DNA from: Sphingobacterium sp. SRCM116780
GTDB taxonomy: Bacteria; Bacteroidota; Bacteroidia; Sphingobacteriales; Sphingobacteriaceae
Length of the DNA: 64,000 nt
Assembly (NCBI RefSeq): GCF_021442025.1
Contig: NZ_CP090446.1
Location: 3,224,001 to 3,288,000, forward strand
Direction of reading: 5' to 3'
Every line of letters starts with the position of its first letter. Positions within the stretch are counted from its first letter, which is position 1. A program made the position numbers and the translations under genes. Positions 30,875 through 38,760 of this stretch are shown here, piece after piece. The notes under the pieces were generated by a model. The model saw nothing but the letters and a program-made list of their open reading frames with translations, ran no database searches and had not been told where the DNA came from.

Positions 30875-31933
30875 ATGAATCACTATCACTTACCATCTAT
30901 TCATAATTTTTCAAGCACAATTAACGAAAAAAACACGCATCTTATCGTTTTAAAAAATACAAGAGGAATGCAGGTTGCTTTGAGCGATTATGGGGCAAGA
31001 ATTGTTAGCATTCTAGTGCCCGACAACAAGGGAAACCTTATTGATGTTGCTTTAGGATTTGGTTCGATACACCGTTATTATTATGCTGATGAACAATACC
31101 ACGGGGTTACTGCAGGAAGATTTGCCAATCGCATCGCGAATGGCAAATTTGAATTAAATGGGAAAGAATTTTCTCTTCCTATCAATAACGGAATTAATTG
31201 TCTTCATGGTGGACCAAATGGTTTCCACAAAAAGATTTGGGATAGACGTGTCAGTTATGAATCGCAAGCTGAGTTTTATTTAATATCTGCAGATGGAGAA
31301 GAAGGTTTTCCAGGAAACCTGAACGTTTCTGTCAGTTATACCTTAACAAATGAAAATGAAATCATTATAAAATATCGGGCAGATAGCGATCAAGATACGG
31401 TAATCAATTTGACCAATCATACGTATTTCAATTTGAATGGAGAGGGATCCGGAGATATTTTAAGTCATCAGTTAAGAATTCATGCTGATGCTTATTTGGC
31501 TGTTGACGATTATCAAATCCCTTGTGCTAGAGTTCCTGTTGCTGGAACAGCATTTGACTTTCAGGAATTCAAATCAATTGCTCAGGATATTATTGCTCCT
31601 GATGAACAATTAATTTCAGCAAAAGGTTATGATCATTGCTATATCCACAACAATCCAATTTCTCAAGCTTGTGCAACTGTTTATTCACCTAGTTCGGGTG
31701 TCCGCTTAGATGTCTTTACGACAGAGCCTGGTGTACAATTGTATACTGGAAACTGGATGACAGGAAATGATATTGGGAAGTCGGGAAATACGTATTTGCC
31801 TTATGCTGGATTTTGCTTGGAAACACAACATTTTCCAGACAGTCCAAATCAACCTGAATTTCCATCTACTTTGCTGAAAACTGGAGAAGAATTTATATCC
31901 GAAACGCATTATAAATTTTCAATTGAAAAATAA
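30875..31933 (+). CDS. galM: Aldose 1-epimerase (mutarotase)
   Basis: Interconverts alpha and beta anomers of galactose and other aldoses. The 352-residue beta-sandwich protein contains GRFANRIANGKFELNG, NCLHGGPNGFHKKIW, the catalytic-histidine region VINLTNHTYFNL, and the catalytic glutamate in GFCLETQHFPDSPNQPEFPS. No signal peptide is seen, so it acts in the cytoplasm. No other Leloir-pathway gene is adjacent. The stop codon lies inside a 19-bp perfect hairpin. Confidence 0.93.
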   Translation: MNHYHLPSIHNFSSTINEKNTHLIVLKNTRGMQVALSDYGARIVSILVPDNKGNLIDVALGFGSIHRYYYADEQYHGVTAGRFANRIANGKFELNGKEFSLPINNGINCLHGGPNGFHKKIWDRRVSYESQAEFYLISADGEEGFPGNLNVSVSYTLTNENEIIIKYRADSDQDTVINLTNHTYFNLNGEGSGDILSHQLRIHADAYLAVDDYQIPCARVPVAGTAFDFQEFKSIAQDIIAPDEQLISAKGYDHCYIHNNPISQACATVYSPSSGVRLDVFTTEPGVQLYTGNWMTGNDIGKSGNTYLPYAGFCLETQHFPDSPNQPEFPSTLLKTGEEFISETHYKFSIEK

Positions 31934-31976
31934 TATAACAAAATGGGGAGGCTTAGTCTCCCCATTTTGTTATATT
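31932..31976. terminator. 19-bp perfect hairpin between galM and argH
   Basis: AATATAACAAAATGGGGAG (31932-31950) and its exact complement (31958-31976) with a 7-nt loop separate two convergent genes. It probably ends transcription in both directions, although the T tract is weak. Confidence 0.8.
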
Positions 31977-31991
31977 ATGAATGAACATACA

Positions 31992-33323
31992 TTATTTCAC
32001 TAATTCATCTAATGCCTGTTCTACTTTTTCGAATCCAAACGTTGCCTTCACTTGTTCAAACATACGCTGTATTTGGTCATTGCCCAAGTTACCAATACTT
32101 CCTTCATGTGTATGATTTACTTCTTTGGAAGGTTGGAATTCTCCTGCATCAATAGCAATTCCGATATTTTTATACGCTTCACGGAAAGGAATTCCTTTTA
32201 ACACCTCATTATTCACCACTTCTACAGAAAACAAATAATCGTATTTAGGGTCATTCAATACATCTTTTTTAACAGAAATATTTTCCAACATGAATGTTGC
32301 TATTTCCAAGCAATCGTTCAATGATTTAAATGCTGGAAACAGATTTTCTTTTAGCAACTGTAAATCGCGGTGATATCCTGATGGAAGATTAGTTGTCATC
32401 AAAGCAATTTCATTAGGCAGTGCTTGAATTTTATTGCAACGTGAGCGGATCAATTCAAATACATCAGGATTCTTTTTATGCGGCATAATGCTGGATCCTG
32501 TTGTCAAATGAGCTGGGAAAGATATAAATCCAAAGTTTTGATTAATGTATAAAGTCACATCCATCGCAAATTTGGCTAAAGTCGCTGCTATGGAACTCAT
32601 TGCTTGTGCTAAGATTCTTTCTGTTTTTCCTCGACCCATTTGCGCATAAACCACATTATAGTTCAAGTCTTCAAATCCTAACAACGCTGTAGTCATCGTA
32701 CGATTTAGCGGAAAAGAGGAACCGTAACCTGCAGCAGAACCTAATGGATTCTTATTACACACTTTCCATGCTGCTCTCATCAGTTCTAAATCATCGACTA
32801 GGCTCTCGGCATAAGCCCCAAACCATAGTCCAAACGATGATGGCATAGCAATTTGTAAATGCGTATAACCTGGGATCAGGATATCTTTGTATTGCTCACT
32901 TAGTTTAATCAACTCATGAAATAAAATTTCTGTATTGTTCACGATATTGTGAATCTCTGTTCGAAAGTATAATTTCAGATCAACTAAAACTTGATCATTA
33001 CGAGAACGTCCAGCATGGATTTTTTTCCCTGCTTCTCCGATTCGTTCTGTCAACAACATCTCCACTTGAGAATGCACATCTTCTACTGAATCCTCAATTT
33101 CAAATTTTCCGGCTAGTATTTCTCGATAGATATTTTTCAATTCCTGCTGTACTAACGATAGATCTTCGTCTGTCATCAGGTTGATACTATTCAACATGCG
33201 TGTATGAGCCAAAGAGCCCAAAACATCAGCTGCTGCCAATTGTAAATCCATTACACGATCATTGCCTACGGTAAATGATTCTACGAATGCATCAACATCT
33301 ATATTTTTTTGCCAGATTTTCAT
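31992..33323 (-). CDS. argH: Argininosuccinate lyase
   Basis: Splits argininosuccinate into arginine and fumarate in arginine synthesis. From the ATG at 33323 the protein has 443 residues. It shows HAGRSRNDQV, GYTHLQIAMPSSFG and the flexible-loop signature GSSIMPHKKNPD with the catalytic serine of the fumarase/aspartase superfamily. The frame opens at a TTG at 33380, but that TTG is itself the -33 element of a clear promoter (33350-33380), so the start is set at 33323. Other arg genes are not adjacent. Confidence 0.94.
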   Translation of the reverse strand: MKIWQKNIDVDAFVESFTVGNDRVMDLQLAAADVLGSLAHTRMLNSINLMTDEDLSLVQQELKNIYREILAGKFEIEDSVEDVHSQVEMLLTERIGEAGKKIHAGRSRNDQVLVDLKLYFRTEIHNIVNNTEILFHELIKLSEQYKDILIPGYTHLQIAMPSSFGLWFGAYAESLVDDLELMRAAWKVCNKNPLGSAAGYGSSFPLNRTMTTALLGFEDLNYNVVYAQMGRGKTERILAQAMSSIAATLAKFAMDVTLYINQNFGFISFPAHLTTGSSIMPHKKNPDVFELIRSRCNKIQALPNEIALMTTNLPSGYHRDLQLLKENLFPAFKSLNDCLEIATFMLENISVKKDVLNDPKYDYLFSVEVVNNEVLKGIPFREAYKNIGIAIDAGEFQPSKEVNHTHEGSIGNLGNDQIQRMFEQVKATFGFEKVEQALDELVK

Positions 33324-33349
33324 TTCTAATGTGCTATTAATATGCGTTG

Positions 33350-33380
33350 CAAAAATACCATTTGAAAACAAATAAAACAA
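33350..33380 (-). promoter_or_regulatory. argH promoter (TTG-N20-TATTTTTG)
   Basis: Leftward TTG (complement of 33378-33380), 20 bases, then TATTTTTG (complement of 33350-33357). It predicts a leader of about 20 nt before the ATG at 33323. Confidence 0.72.
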
Positions 33381-33776
33381 TTACAGCTCAAACTGTATAT
33401 TTTGTATTAGGATAAGTACAACATTAAATCAGTTATTGGAATAATTTGAACTATAATCTATCTAAATAAAAAATATTTTTTTGTTAAATGTTTGTTAAAA
33501 AGTCAATAAACAGCGATAGTGAGTGAGTAATTACTTTGTTTTTGATTCCGTTATTGTGGCAACAAGTTAAATTTTATATGTTTGTACCACTAGGGAGAGT
33601 GAAAGAAGAAAATATACGTTTTAAAGTTAGCAAACACTTACTTTTAAAGCCTCACAAAACCAAACTATGATAGACCATAACGTCTTTAAACTTTAAGAAA
33701 TTAGACCCTAACCGATTATAAACCATAATTATACAGGCATATCCATCCAAGATATGCCTTTGTTCTTTTTTATATT
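33381..33776. other. Intergenic stretch with a terminator-like hairpin
   Basis: No coding gene is supported. AGGCATATC (33735-33743) pairs with GATATGCCT (33751-33759) and is followed by a T-rich tract, so it looks like a rightward terminator although no rightward gene precedes it. A small RNA between about 33540 and 33765 is possible but no known RNA family is recognised. Confidence 0.4.
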
Positions 33777-33784
33777 TATCTTTG
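33777..33784 (+). promoter_or_regulatory. rbfA -7 element (TATCTTTG)
   Basis: Exact TAnnTTTG match 44 bases before the rbfA ATG. The nearest upstream TTG (33760-33762) is only 14 bases away, shorter than usual. Confidence 0.45.
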
Positions 33785-33828
33785 TAACATAATAAAGGTG
33801 AATTTCCACTAAATCAAAAAACTGAACG

Positions 33829-34200
33829 ATGGGAACAGAAAGCAAAAGACAGCAACGTTTTGCAGGTGTATTACAACAAGACTTAGCCGAATTACTCCAA
33901 CGCGAAGGCAATAGCTGGGCACCAGGTGCATTTATTACGGTTACACGGGTACGCGTCACACCAGACTTAGCGATTGCAAGGGTATATTTAAGTTTTTTAA
34001 ATACGAAAACAGCTCCTGAAGATTTAAAAGCAATCCGTACTAAAACAACGGAGATTCGATATAAATTGGGCTCTAAAATAAAAAATCAGGTTAGGATTGT
34101 CCCTCAACTCGATTTTTTCCTAGACGATACCAATGAATATGTTGAGCATATGGATAAAATATTTGAAGAAATCAGCAAAGAAACAAGGCAACCAGATTAA
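33829..34200 (+). CDS. rbfA: Ribosome-binding factor A
   Basis: A 123-residue KH-type protein that helps mature the 30S subunit, acting on the 5' region of 16S rRNA. The sequence fits the family along its length: QRFAGVLQQDLAELLQRE at the start, VTRVRVTPDLAIARVYLSFL in the middle, and PQLDFFLDDTNEYVEHMDKIF at the end. Its last codons form the left arm of a terminator, and aat begins just past it. Confidence 0.93.
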   Translation: MGTESKRQQRFAGVLQQDLAELLQREGNSWAPGAFITVTRVRVTPDLAIARVYLSFLNTKTAPEDLKAIRTKTTEIRYKLGSKIKNQVRIVPQLDFFLDDTNEYVEHMDKIFEEISKETRQPD

Positions 34201-34218
34201 ACAATCTGGTTTTTTTTT
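34190..34218 (+). terminator. rbfA terminator
   Basis: AACCAGATT (34190-34198) pairs with AATCTGGTT (34203-34211) across a 4-nt loop and is followed by seven T residues. The left arm overlaps the end of rbfA. Confidence 0.9.
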
Positions 34219-34230
34219 CTATTTTTAAAC

Positions 34231-34887
34231 ATGGTCTTTAATTTAGATTTTGATAAGAACCAAATTAGTTTTCCTCATCCTAAACTGGCAGATGAGGATG
34301 GATTATTAGCAATAGGTGGAGATTTGAGTGCTGATCGATTGGTGTTGGCTTATGAAAATGGTATATTTCCGTGGTTTAATGATGATACTCCTATTCTATG
34401 GTATGCTCCGCATGAACGATTTGTCATATTTCCTGAGCATCTTAAAATCAGCAAAAGTATGCGACAGGTATTGAAGAGTAACAAGTTTTCAATTACTGTC
34501 GATCAAGCTTTTTCTGAAGTCATCAGCAACTGCTCAAAAATTGTCCGAAAAGATCAGGATGGAACCTGGATTACAGCAGACATGATTTGTGCTTATACTG
34601 ATCTTCAAAAAATCAACTATGCACACTCTGTTGAAGTATGGCAAGATAATGAATTGGTTGGTGGACTCTATGGAATTTATATCAACCAGGTTTTTTGTGG
34701 GGAAAGTATGTTTTCGAAAGTTTCTAACGCTTCAAAAGTAGCTTTGATTTATTTGTTAACACATTTTTCTTTAAAATTTGTAGACTGTCAATTTCACACG
34801 CCACATTTAGCTTCTATGGGAGGCTCTATCATTTCACAAGAAGAATATTTAACCCTATTAAAAGAAAATGACACAACAGCGATATAA
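34231..34887 (+). CDS. aat: Leucyl/phenylalanyl-tRNA-protein transferase
   Basis: Adds Leu or Phe from charged tRNA to proteins with N-terminal Arg or Lys, marking them for ClpAP in the N-degron pathway. The 218-residue protein shows the family core: LAIGGDLSADRLVLAYENGIFPWF, YAPHERFVIFP, DGTWITADM, AHSVEVWQDNELVGGLYG and FCGESMFS. It starts 13 bases after the rbfA terminator and overlaps the following aminotransferase gene by 20 nt, so those two are probably co-translated. Confidence 0.94.
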   Translation: MVFNLDFDKNQISFPHPKLADEDGLLAIGGDLSADRLVLAYENGIFPWFNDDTPILWYAPHERFVIFPEHLKISKSMRQVLKSNKFSITVDQAFSEVISNCSKIVRKDQDGTWITADMICAYTDLQKINYAHSVEVWQDNELVGGLYGIYINQVFCGESMFSKVSNASKVALIYLLTHFSLKFVDCQFHTPHLASMGGSIISQEEYLTLLKENDTTAI

Positions 34888-35962
34888 ATCATATTTTGAT
34901 ATTCCTGATCATATCTGCTATCTGACTACTCCAGGCTCTGGTTTATTGCCCACAGCTTCTCAAAAATGGCGTTCAGAAAGGGATAAAGATTTTTTTTCGG
35001 TATCTACTGATCTCAGAGAAAGACAAGGGGAATTTAATTTAGGTGTAAAAAATAGTATTGCTAAGTTTTTCACAATTCCTGTTAACAATGTGTATAACAC
35101 GTCAAATTTTTCAACAGGTTTCAATGCTTTACTAGAACGAATTCCTAAAGATGCAAAGGTGCTATTGTTAGATGGGGACTATCCTTCCGTTAATTTTCCA
35201 GTCATTGCTAGAGGTTTTCAATATGTGACAGCTGCTATAGATGAGCAATTAGAAAATAACATATTCAACACGATAAAGAAACATCAGCCCACGGTATTTA
35301 TTTTCAGTATAGTTCAATACATCTCTGGTGTAAAAATTAATCTTGAGTTTATAAGAAAGATAAAGGATCAATTCCCAGAATTACTGATCATAGGAGATGG
35401 AACGCAATTTTTAGGAACTGAGGTTTTTGATTTCTCGCAATCGGGTTTTGATATTGTGGGTGCAAGTGGATACAAATGGCTTTTAGGGGGTTATGGCAAT
35501 GGTTTTCTTCTTTTTAGTGAATTTGCAAAGCATGTCCTTTTTTCTCAGGTCGCTACACAGCATATCCAACTGGATAAGATGTGGGATGGGAAAGATATCA
35601 TTCAACTCTATTTTGAACCTGGTCATATCGATACCTTATCACAAGGGACTTTACAACAAGGAATAGAATTTTTTAACACACTAGGTTTAGAAAATACTTC
35701 TGCTTATACCCACCAACTGGTAAAGCAAGCCAAAGATGAGTTGTGCAAAAGAAATTTACTGAGTCCTGTTACCATCAATAGAGCAGAAACGAGTACTATT
35801 TTTAATCTGCAAATAGATCAAAAACATTTTTCCACTTTAATGGAGAATAATATCAAATGTTTCCCAAGAGGAACTGGGATACGAATCGGATTTCATCTTT
35901 ATAATGATGATGCTGATTTAGAAAGATTATTAAAAATTATTGACACTAAAATTTTAACATAA
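34868..35962 (+). CDS. Class V aminotransferase-fold PLP enzyme
   Basis: A 364-residue fold-type I PLP protein of the NifS/class V group. It has NTSNFSTGFNALLERI in place of the usual phosphate-binding helix, LLIIGDGTQFLGTEVFDF with the cofactor aspartate, and the PLP lysine in GASGYKWLLGGYGNGFL. The C-terminal part carries FPRGTGIRIGFHLYND, like the sulfurtransferase-independent members. No cysteine-bearing loop typical of group I cysteine desulfurases is obvious, so cysteine desulfurase activity is doubtful and the substrate is unknown. It overlaps aat upstream and is separated by one base from the next gene. Confidence 0.8.
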   Translation: MTQQRYKSYFDIPDHICYLTTPGSGLLPTASQKWRSERDKDFFSVSTDLRERQGEFNLGVKNSIAKFFTIPVNNVYNTSNFSTGFNALLERIPKDAKVLLLDGDYPSVNFPVIARGFQYVTAAIDEQLENNIFNTIKKHQPTVFIFSIVQYISGVKINLEFIRKIKDQFPELLIIGDGTQFLGTEVFDFSQSGFDIVGASGYKWLLGGYGNGFLLFSEFAKHVLFSQVATQHIQLDKMWDGKDIIQLYFEPGHIDTLSQGTLQQGIEFFNTLGLENTSAYTHQLVKQAKDELCKRNLLSPVTINRAETSTIFNLQIDQKHFSTLMENNIKCFPRGTGIRIGFHLYNDDADLERLLKIIDTKILT

Positions 35963-35963
35963 C

Positions 35964-36611
35964 ATGGCTTTTAAGATAGGAGATTTAGTCAGATTTGTAG
36001 ATGAACCAATTGAAGGTCATATTACATCTTTTCAAGCCAATGATCTCATTGGCGTAACGGATGATACAGGGTTTGAAATACCTGTATTAGCAAACAAGTT
36101 GACGTTAATACATGGCAATATGCGTCGTGATGATGATGAGCTTGATGAAAAAGCGGAAGAGGTATCTTCAAAATTTATTGAAAAAGGAATCTTATTGGCG
36201 ATTTCGGGGGATCATAAGGATGGGTTAGCCAAATTACACCTTATCAATGAAACTTCTTATGAATTATTAGTGAGCATCTCTGATACGACTGCTAACAAGT
36301 CAAAAGGAATATTTGCTGAGAAAATAAGCAAACACGATTCTGTTCAGTTTTATTCTGGGAACTTTGCCACTGTTGGGAAATGGCCAACTTTCCGTTTTCA
36401 AATTATAAGACATGCAAACAGTTTGCAACAGACCCAAAATCCAATTGTTAAGGAACAACGCGTGAGGCCAGTGGATCTTACAAATCCGAAACAGATAAAT
36501 GATATCCTTGGAGATAAAGTTTGGTTTTACGAACTTGATAAAGAGGAAGAAGATTTGGGAATAGATAAATTAAAATCACATTTCATCTCCCACCGCCCTA
36601 ACAAAAAATAA
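35964..36611 (+). CDS. Protein with MutS2/DUF2027-like N-terminal domain
   Basis: A 215-residue cytoplasmic protein. The first 55 residues (FKIGDLVRFVDEPIEGHITSF, then DTGFEIPVLANKLTLI) look like the small beta-barrel in front of Smr domains in Bacteroidota proteins (DUF2027). An Smr domain itself is not seen; the rest contains a beta-rich region (KLHLINETSYELLVSI) and an acidic C-terminal end. It is the third gene of the aat operon and its stop lies in a long hairpin. Function unknown; the domain match is by eye. Confidence 0.6.
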   Translation: MAFKIGDLVRFVDEPIEGHITSFQANDLIGVTDDTGFEIPVLANKLTLIHGNMRRDDDELDEKAEEVSSKFIEKGILLAISGDHKDGLAKLHLINETSYELLVSISDTTANKSKGIFAEKISKHDSVQFYSGNFATVGKWPTFRFQIIRHANSLQQTQNPIVKEQRVRPVDLTNPKQINDILGDKVWFYELDKEEEDLGIDKLKSHFISHRPNKK

Positions 36612-36638
36612 GCTTGGAAAATTTCCAAGCTTATTTTT
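36604..36638. terminator. Bidirectional terminator
   Basis: A 17-bp perfect inverted repeat (AAAAATAAGCTTGGAAA and its complement, single A between) covers the ends of two convergent genes, with a T tract on each strand. Confidence 0.85.
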
Positions 36639-37035
36639 AATCTGCTATCTTTTTTAATTTTTTCGTACTCAACAATAAGAGTAGGACGCCTATTAAGTAC
36701 ACAATCCAGCCCCAACGCATATGTATTGTTTTTGACAATAAACGGTCGGCAAATCCCCAACCAAAATAGTTGTTGATTTTAAAATACACGCCAAAAATAC
36801 TAATCACATACCAAGTTCCGGCTACAAGTGTCATCAAACGATATCCTTGCAATTGTCGTATGAAAAAGAGTAAGGCTGTTATCCCTAAAATCATATAGGT
36901 AATAAAAAATAGTGCCGCGTCAGTTTGATAAAGGTTCCAATTCCCTTTAACAGGAACTTTCAATAGGGGTAGCATACCCGCCAAGAAACATAGTATCAAA
37001 CCTAACAGTGCTAAGTTTTTTCTTATGATAATCAT
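36637..37035 (-). CDS. Four-helix membrane protein of unknown function
   Basis: A 132-residue hydrophobic protein with about four membrane segments (LALLGLILCFLAGML, FFITYMILGITALLFFI, LVAGTWYVISIFGVYF, WIVYLIGVLLLLL) and a basic C-terminal tail. No family motif is recognised. It is monocistronic, convergent with the aat operon and divergent from hemA. The codon use is ordinary for the region. Confidence 0.65.
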   Translation of the reverse strand: MIIIRKNLALLGLILCFLAGMLPLLKVPVKGNWNLYQTDAALFFITYMILGITALLFFIRQLQGYRLMTLVAGTWYVISIFGVYFKINNYFGWGFADRLLSKTIHMRWGWIVYLIGVLLLLLSTKKLKKIAD

Positions 37036-37325
37036 ATTATCTAATTTAAATATGTATCAAAAATAATCATCTAGCTGTTCAATTTTGTTATTTCTTTGAT
37101 AAATTATTATACTGTTTTGGAAATAATATGACAATAGGCTATAATAGGGTCAAAAACTCTTTTATATGCTATTTATTGTGTGAAATGCCAATACGATAAA
37201 CGCCATATAAAATGACAGGAGTCACATTTGTAATAGTTTAAAGATAAATTCCTCTAATTATCAAGAGCTTAACATAAAATTAACATTATTTATAATCGTT
37301 CTAAATTCCTCTGTTTGACAGATTT
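37036..37325. other. Intergenic region upstream of hemA
   Basis: AT-rich, no gene or strong hairpin seen. The only clear signal is the hemA promoter at its right end. Confidence 0.5.
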
Positions 37326-37359
37326 TTGACATATGACAGATGCTTTTAAAGTACATTTG
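37326..37359 (+). promoter_or_regulatory. hemA promoter (TTG-N23-TACATTTG)
   Basis: TTG (37326-37328), 23 bases, then TACATTTG (37352-37359). A second TTGACA copy lies 11 bases further up. The expected transcription start is about 37363-37367, which rules out the GTG at 37362 as a start codon. Confidence 0.7.
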
Positions 37360-37388
37360 CAGTGTTAAAATCAATCGAGGGTATAGCT

Positions 37389-38630
37389 TTGAAGAATCTT
37401 AAGGTATTAGCATTTACACATAAACACGTAGAACTTAAAGATTTAGGTAATCTAGTTATTTGTAATGAGGAGTTAGAAAGTAGACTAATGAATCTAAAAC
37501 ATAACTTAGATATTCCTGAAGTGTTCTATATTGGTACTTGTAACCGTGTTGAATTTGTGTTTTATGGTGCTCATGACTTAACCCATGAATTCATTGCTCA
37601 GTTTATGGAAAAACTCAATTTCTGTGTCCCTCAAGAAAGATTGCAATGCTATTTAGGTCAAGTCGACAAATATGAAGGTTTAGATGCTTTAAACCATCTA
37701 CTTCGTATGTCTTGTTCACTTGAAAGCTTAGTCGTTGGTGAGAAAGAAATTTTAGCACAGGTGCGACGTGCTTACGAAAGATGTAGAGAAGCTGGTTTTA
37801 CGGGTGATTTTTTACGTCTATTGATGGATCGTTTGGTGAAGACAGCAAAAGAAGTCTATACCTACACCAAAATATCTAGAAATCCTATTTCCGTTGTTTC
37901 GTTAGCTTACCGCAAATTAAGAGAGATCAAACTGGTTGAGAATCCAAGGATTTTAATTATTGGTTCTGGAGAAACCAATCAGAATCTTGCTAAGTACTTT
38001 CAAAAAAATCAATCGAATAATTTTGTGATTTTTAACCGCACTGTTGAAAATGCTCAAAAATTAGCTGAAGAATTAAAAGCAGAAGTTTATCCACTAGCAG
38101 AGTTGATGAACTATAAAGGTGGATTTGATATTTTAATTACTTGTACTGGTGCCCCAACAGCCATTATTGATAATACGTTGTACCAGTCTTTATTAAATGG
38201 AGAGACGGATAAAAAAGTCATTGTTGATTTAGCTGTTCCAAATGACATTGATGCTGAAGTACTCGTCAATAACGCCATTCATTATATCGAAGTTAGTTCG
38301 CTCCAGGCCATTGCAAATAAGAACATTGAAGACCGTTATAGTGAGTTATCTCATGCCGAAAAAATAATTGAGGATAATATCCAAGAGTTCATCCCTATTA
38401 TCAAACAAAGACGTGTAGAAGTAGCCATGCGTCAAGTTCCACAAAAAATTAAAGAAATCAAATCTGTTGCATTGAATGAAGTTTTTGCTTCTGAGATTCA
38501 AGCCTTAAACCCCGAGGCTCGTGATGTACTGGAAAAGATCATTAATTACATGGAGAAAAAATACATCAAAGTTCCAATGGTTATGGCTAAAGAAATTTTA
38601 GTCAAAGTGAGCGAAAATGGTGTAAACTAA
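37389..38630 (+). CDS. hemA: Glutamyl-tRNA reductase
   Basis: First committed step of C5-pathway tetrapyrrole synthesis, reducing Glu-tRNA to glutamate-1-semialdehyde with NADPH. I place the start at the TTG at 37389, giving 413 residues beginning MKNLKVLAFTHKHVEL, as in related proteins. A GTG at 37362 would add nine residues but lies at the predicted transcription start. The catalytic cysteine is C51 in YIGTCNRVEF; ESLVVGEKEILAQVRRAYERC and the Rossmann segment ILIIGSGETNQNLAKYF follow, with a C-terminal dimerisation helix. It is the first of four haem genes in order hemA, hemCD, hemB, hemL. Confidence 0.93.
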   Translation: MKNLKVLAFTHKHVELKDLGNLVICNEELESRLMNLKHNLDIPEVFYIGTCNRVEFVFYGAHDLTHEFIAQFMEKLNFCVPQERLQCYLGQVDKYEGLDALNHLLRMSCSLESLVVGEKEILAQVRRAYERCREAGFTGDFLRLLMDRLVKTAKEVYTYTKISRNPISVVSLAYRKLREIKLVENPRILIIGSGETNQNLAKYFQKNQSNNFVIFNRTVENAQKLAEELKAEVYPLAELMNYKGGFDILITCTGAPTAIIDNTLYQSLLNGETDKKVIVDLAVPNDIDAEVLVNNAIHYIEVSSLQAIANKNIEDRYSELSHAEKIIEDNIQEFIPIIKQRRVEVAMRQVPQKIKEIKSVALNEVFASEIQALNPEARDVLEKIINYMEKKYIKVPMVMAKEILVKVSENGVN

Positions 38631-38713
38631 TCTCTACTCTTCTTAAAATTCTTTTTTCCTTTTTATTCAGTTTAATCTGACAGTAACGTGTCAACAAATC
38701 AAGACTATTTTTT

Positions 38714-38721
38714 TATTTTTG
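38714..38721 (+). promoter_or_regulatory. hemCD -7 element (TATTTTTG)
   Basis: Exact TAnnTTTG match 39 bases before the GTG start of hemCD, so the gene may be transcribed independently of hemA. Confidence 0.5.
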
Positions 38722-38760
38722 CCTATCTTAATTATCAAAATAAGGTAAATTATATAGATT

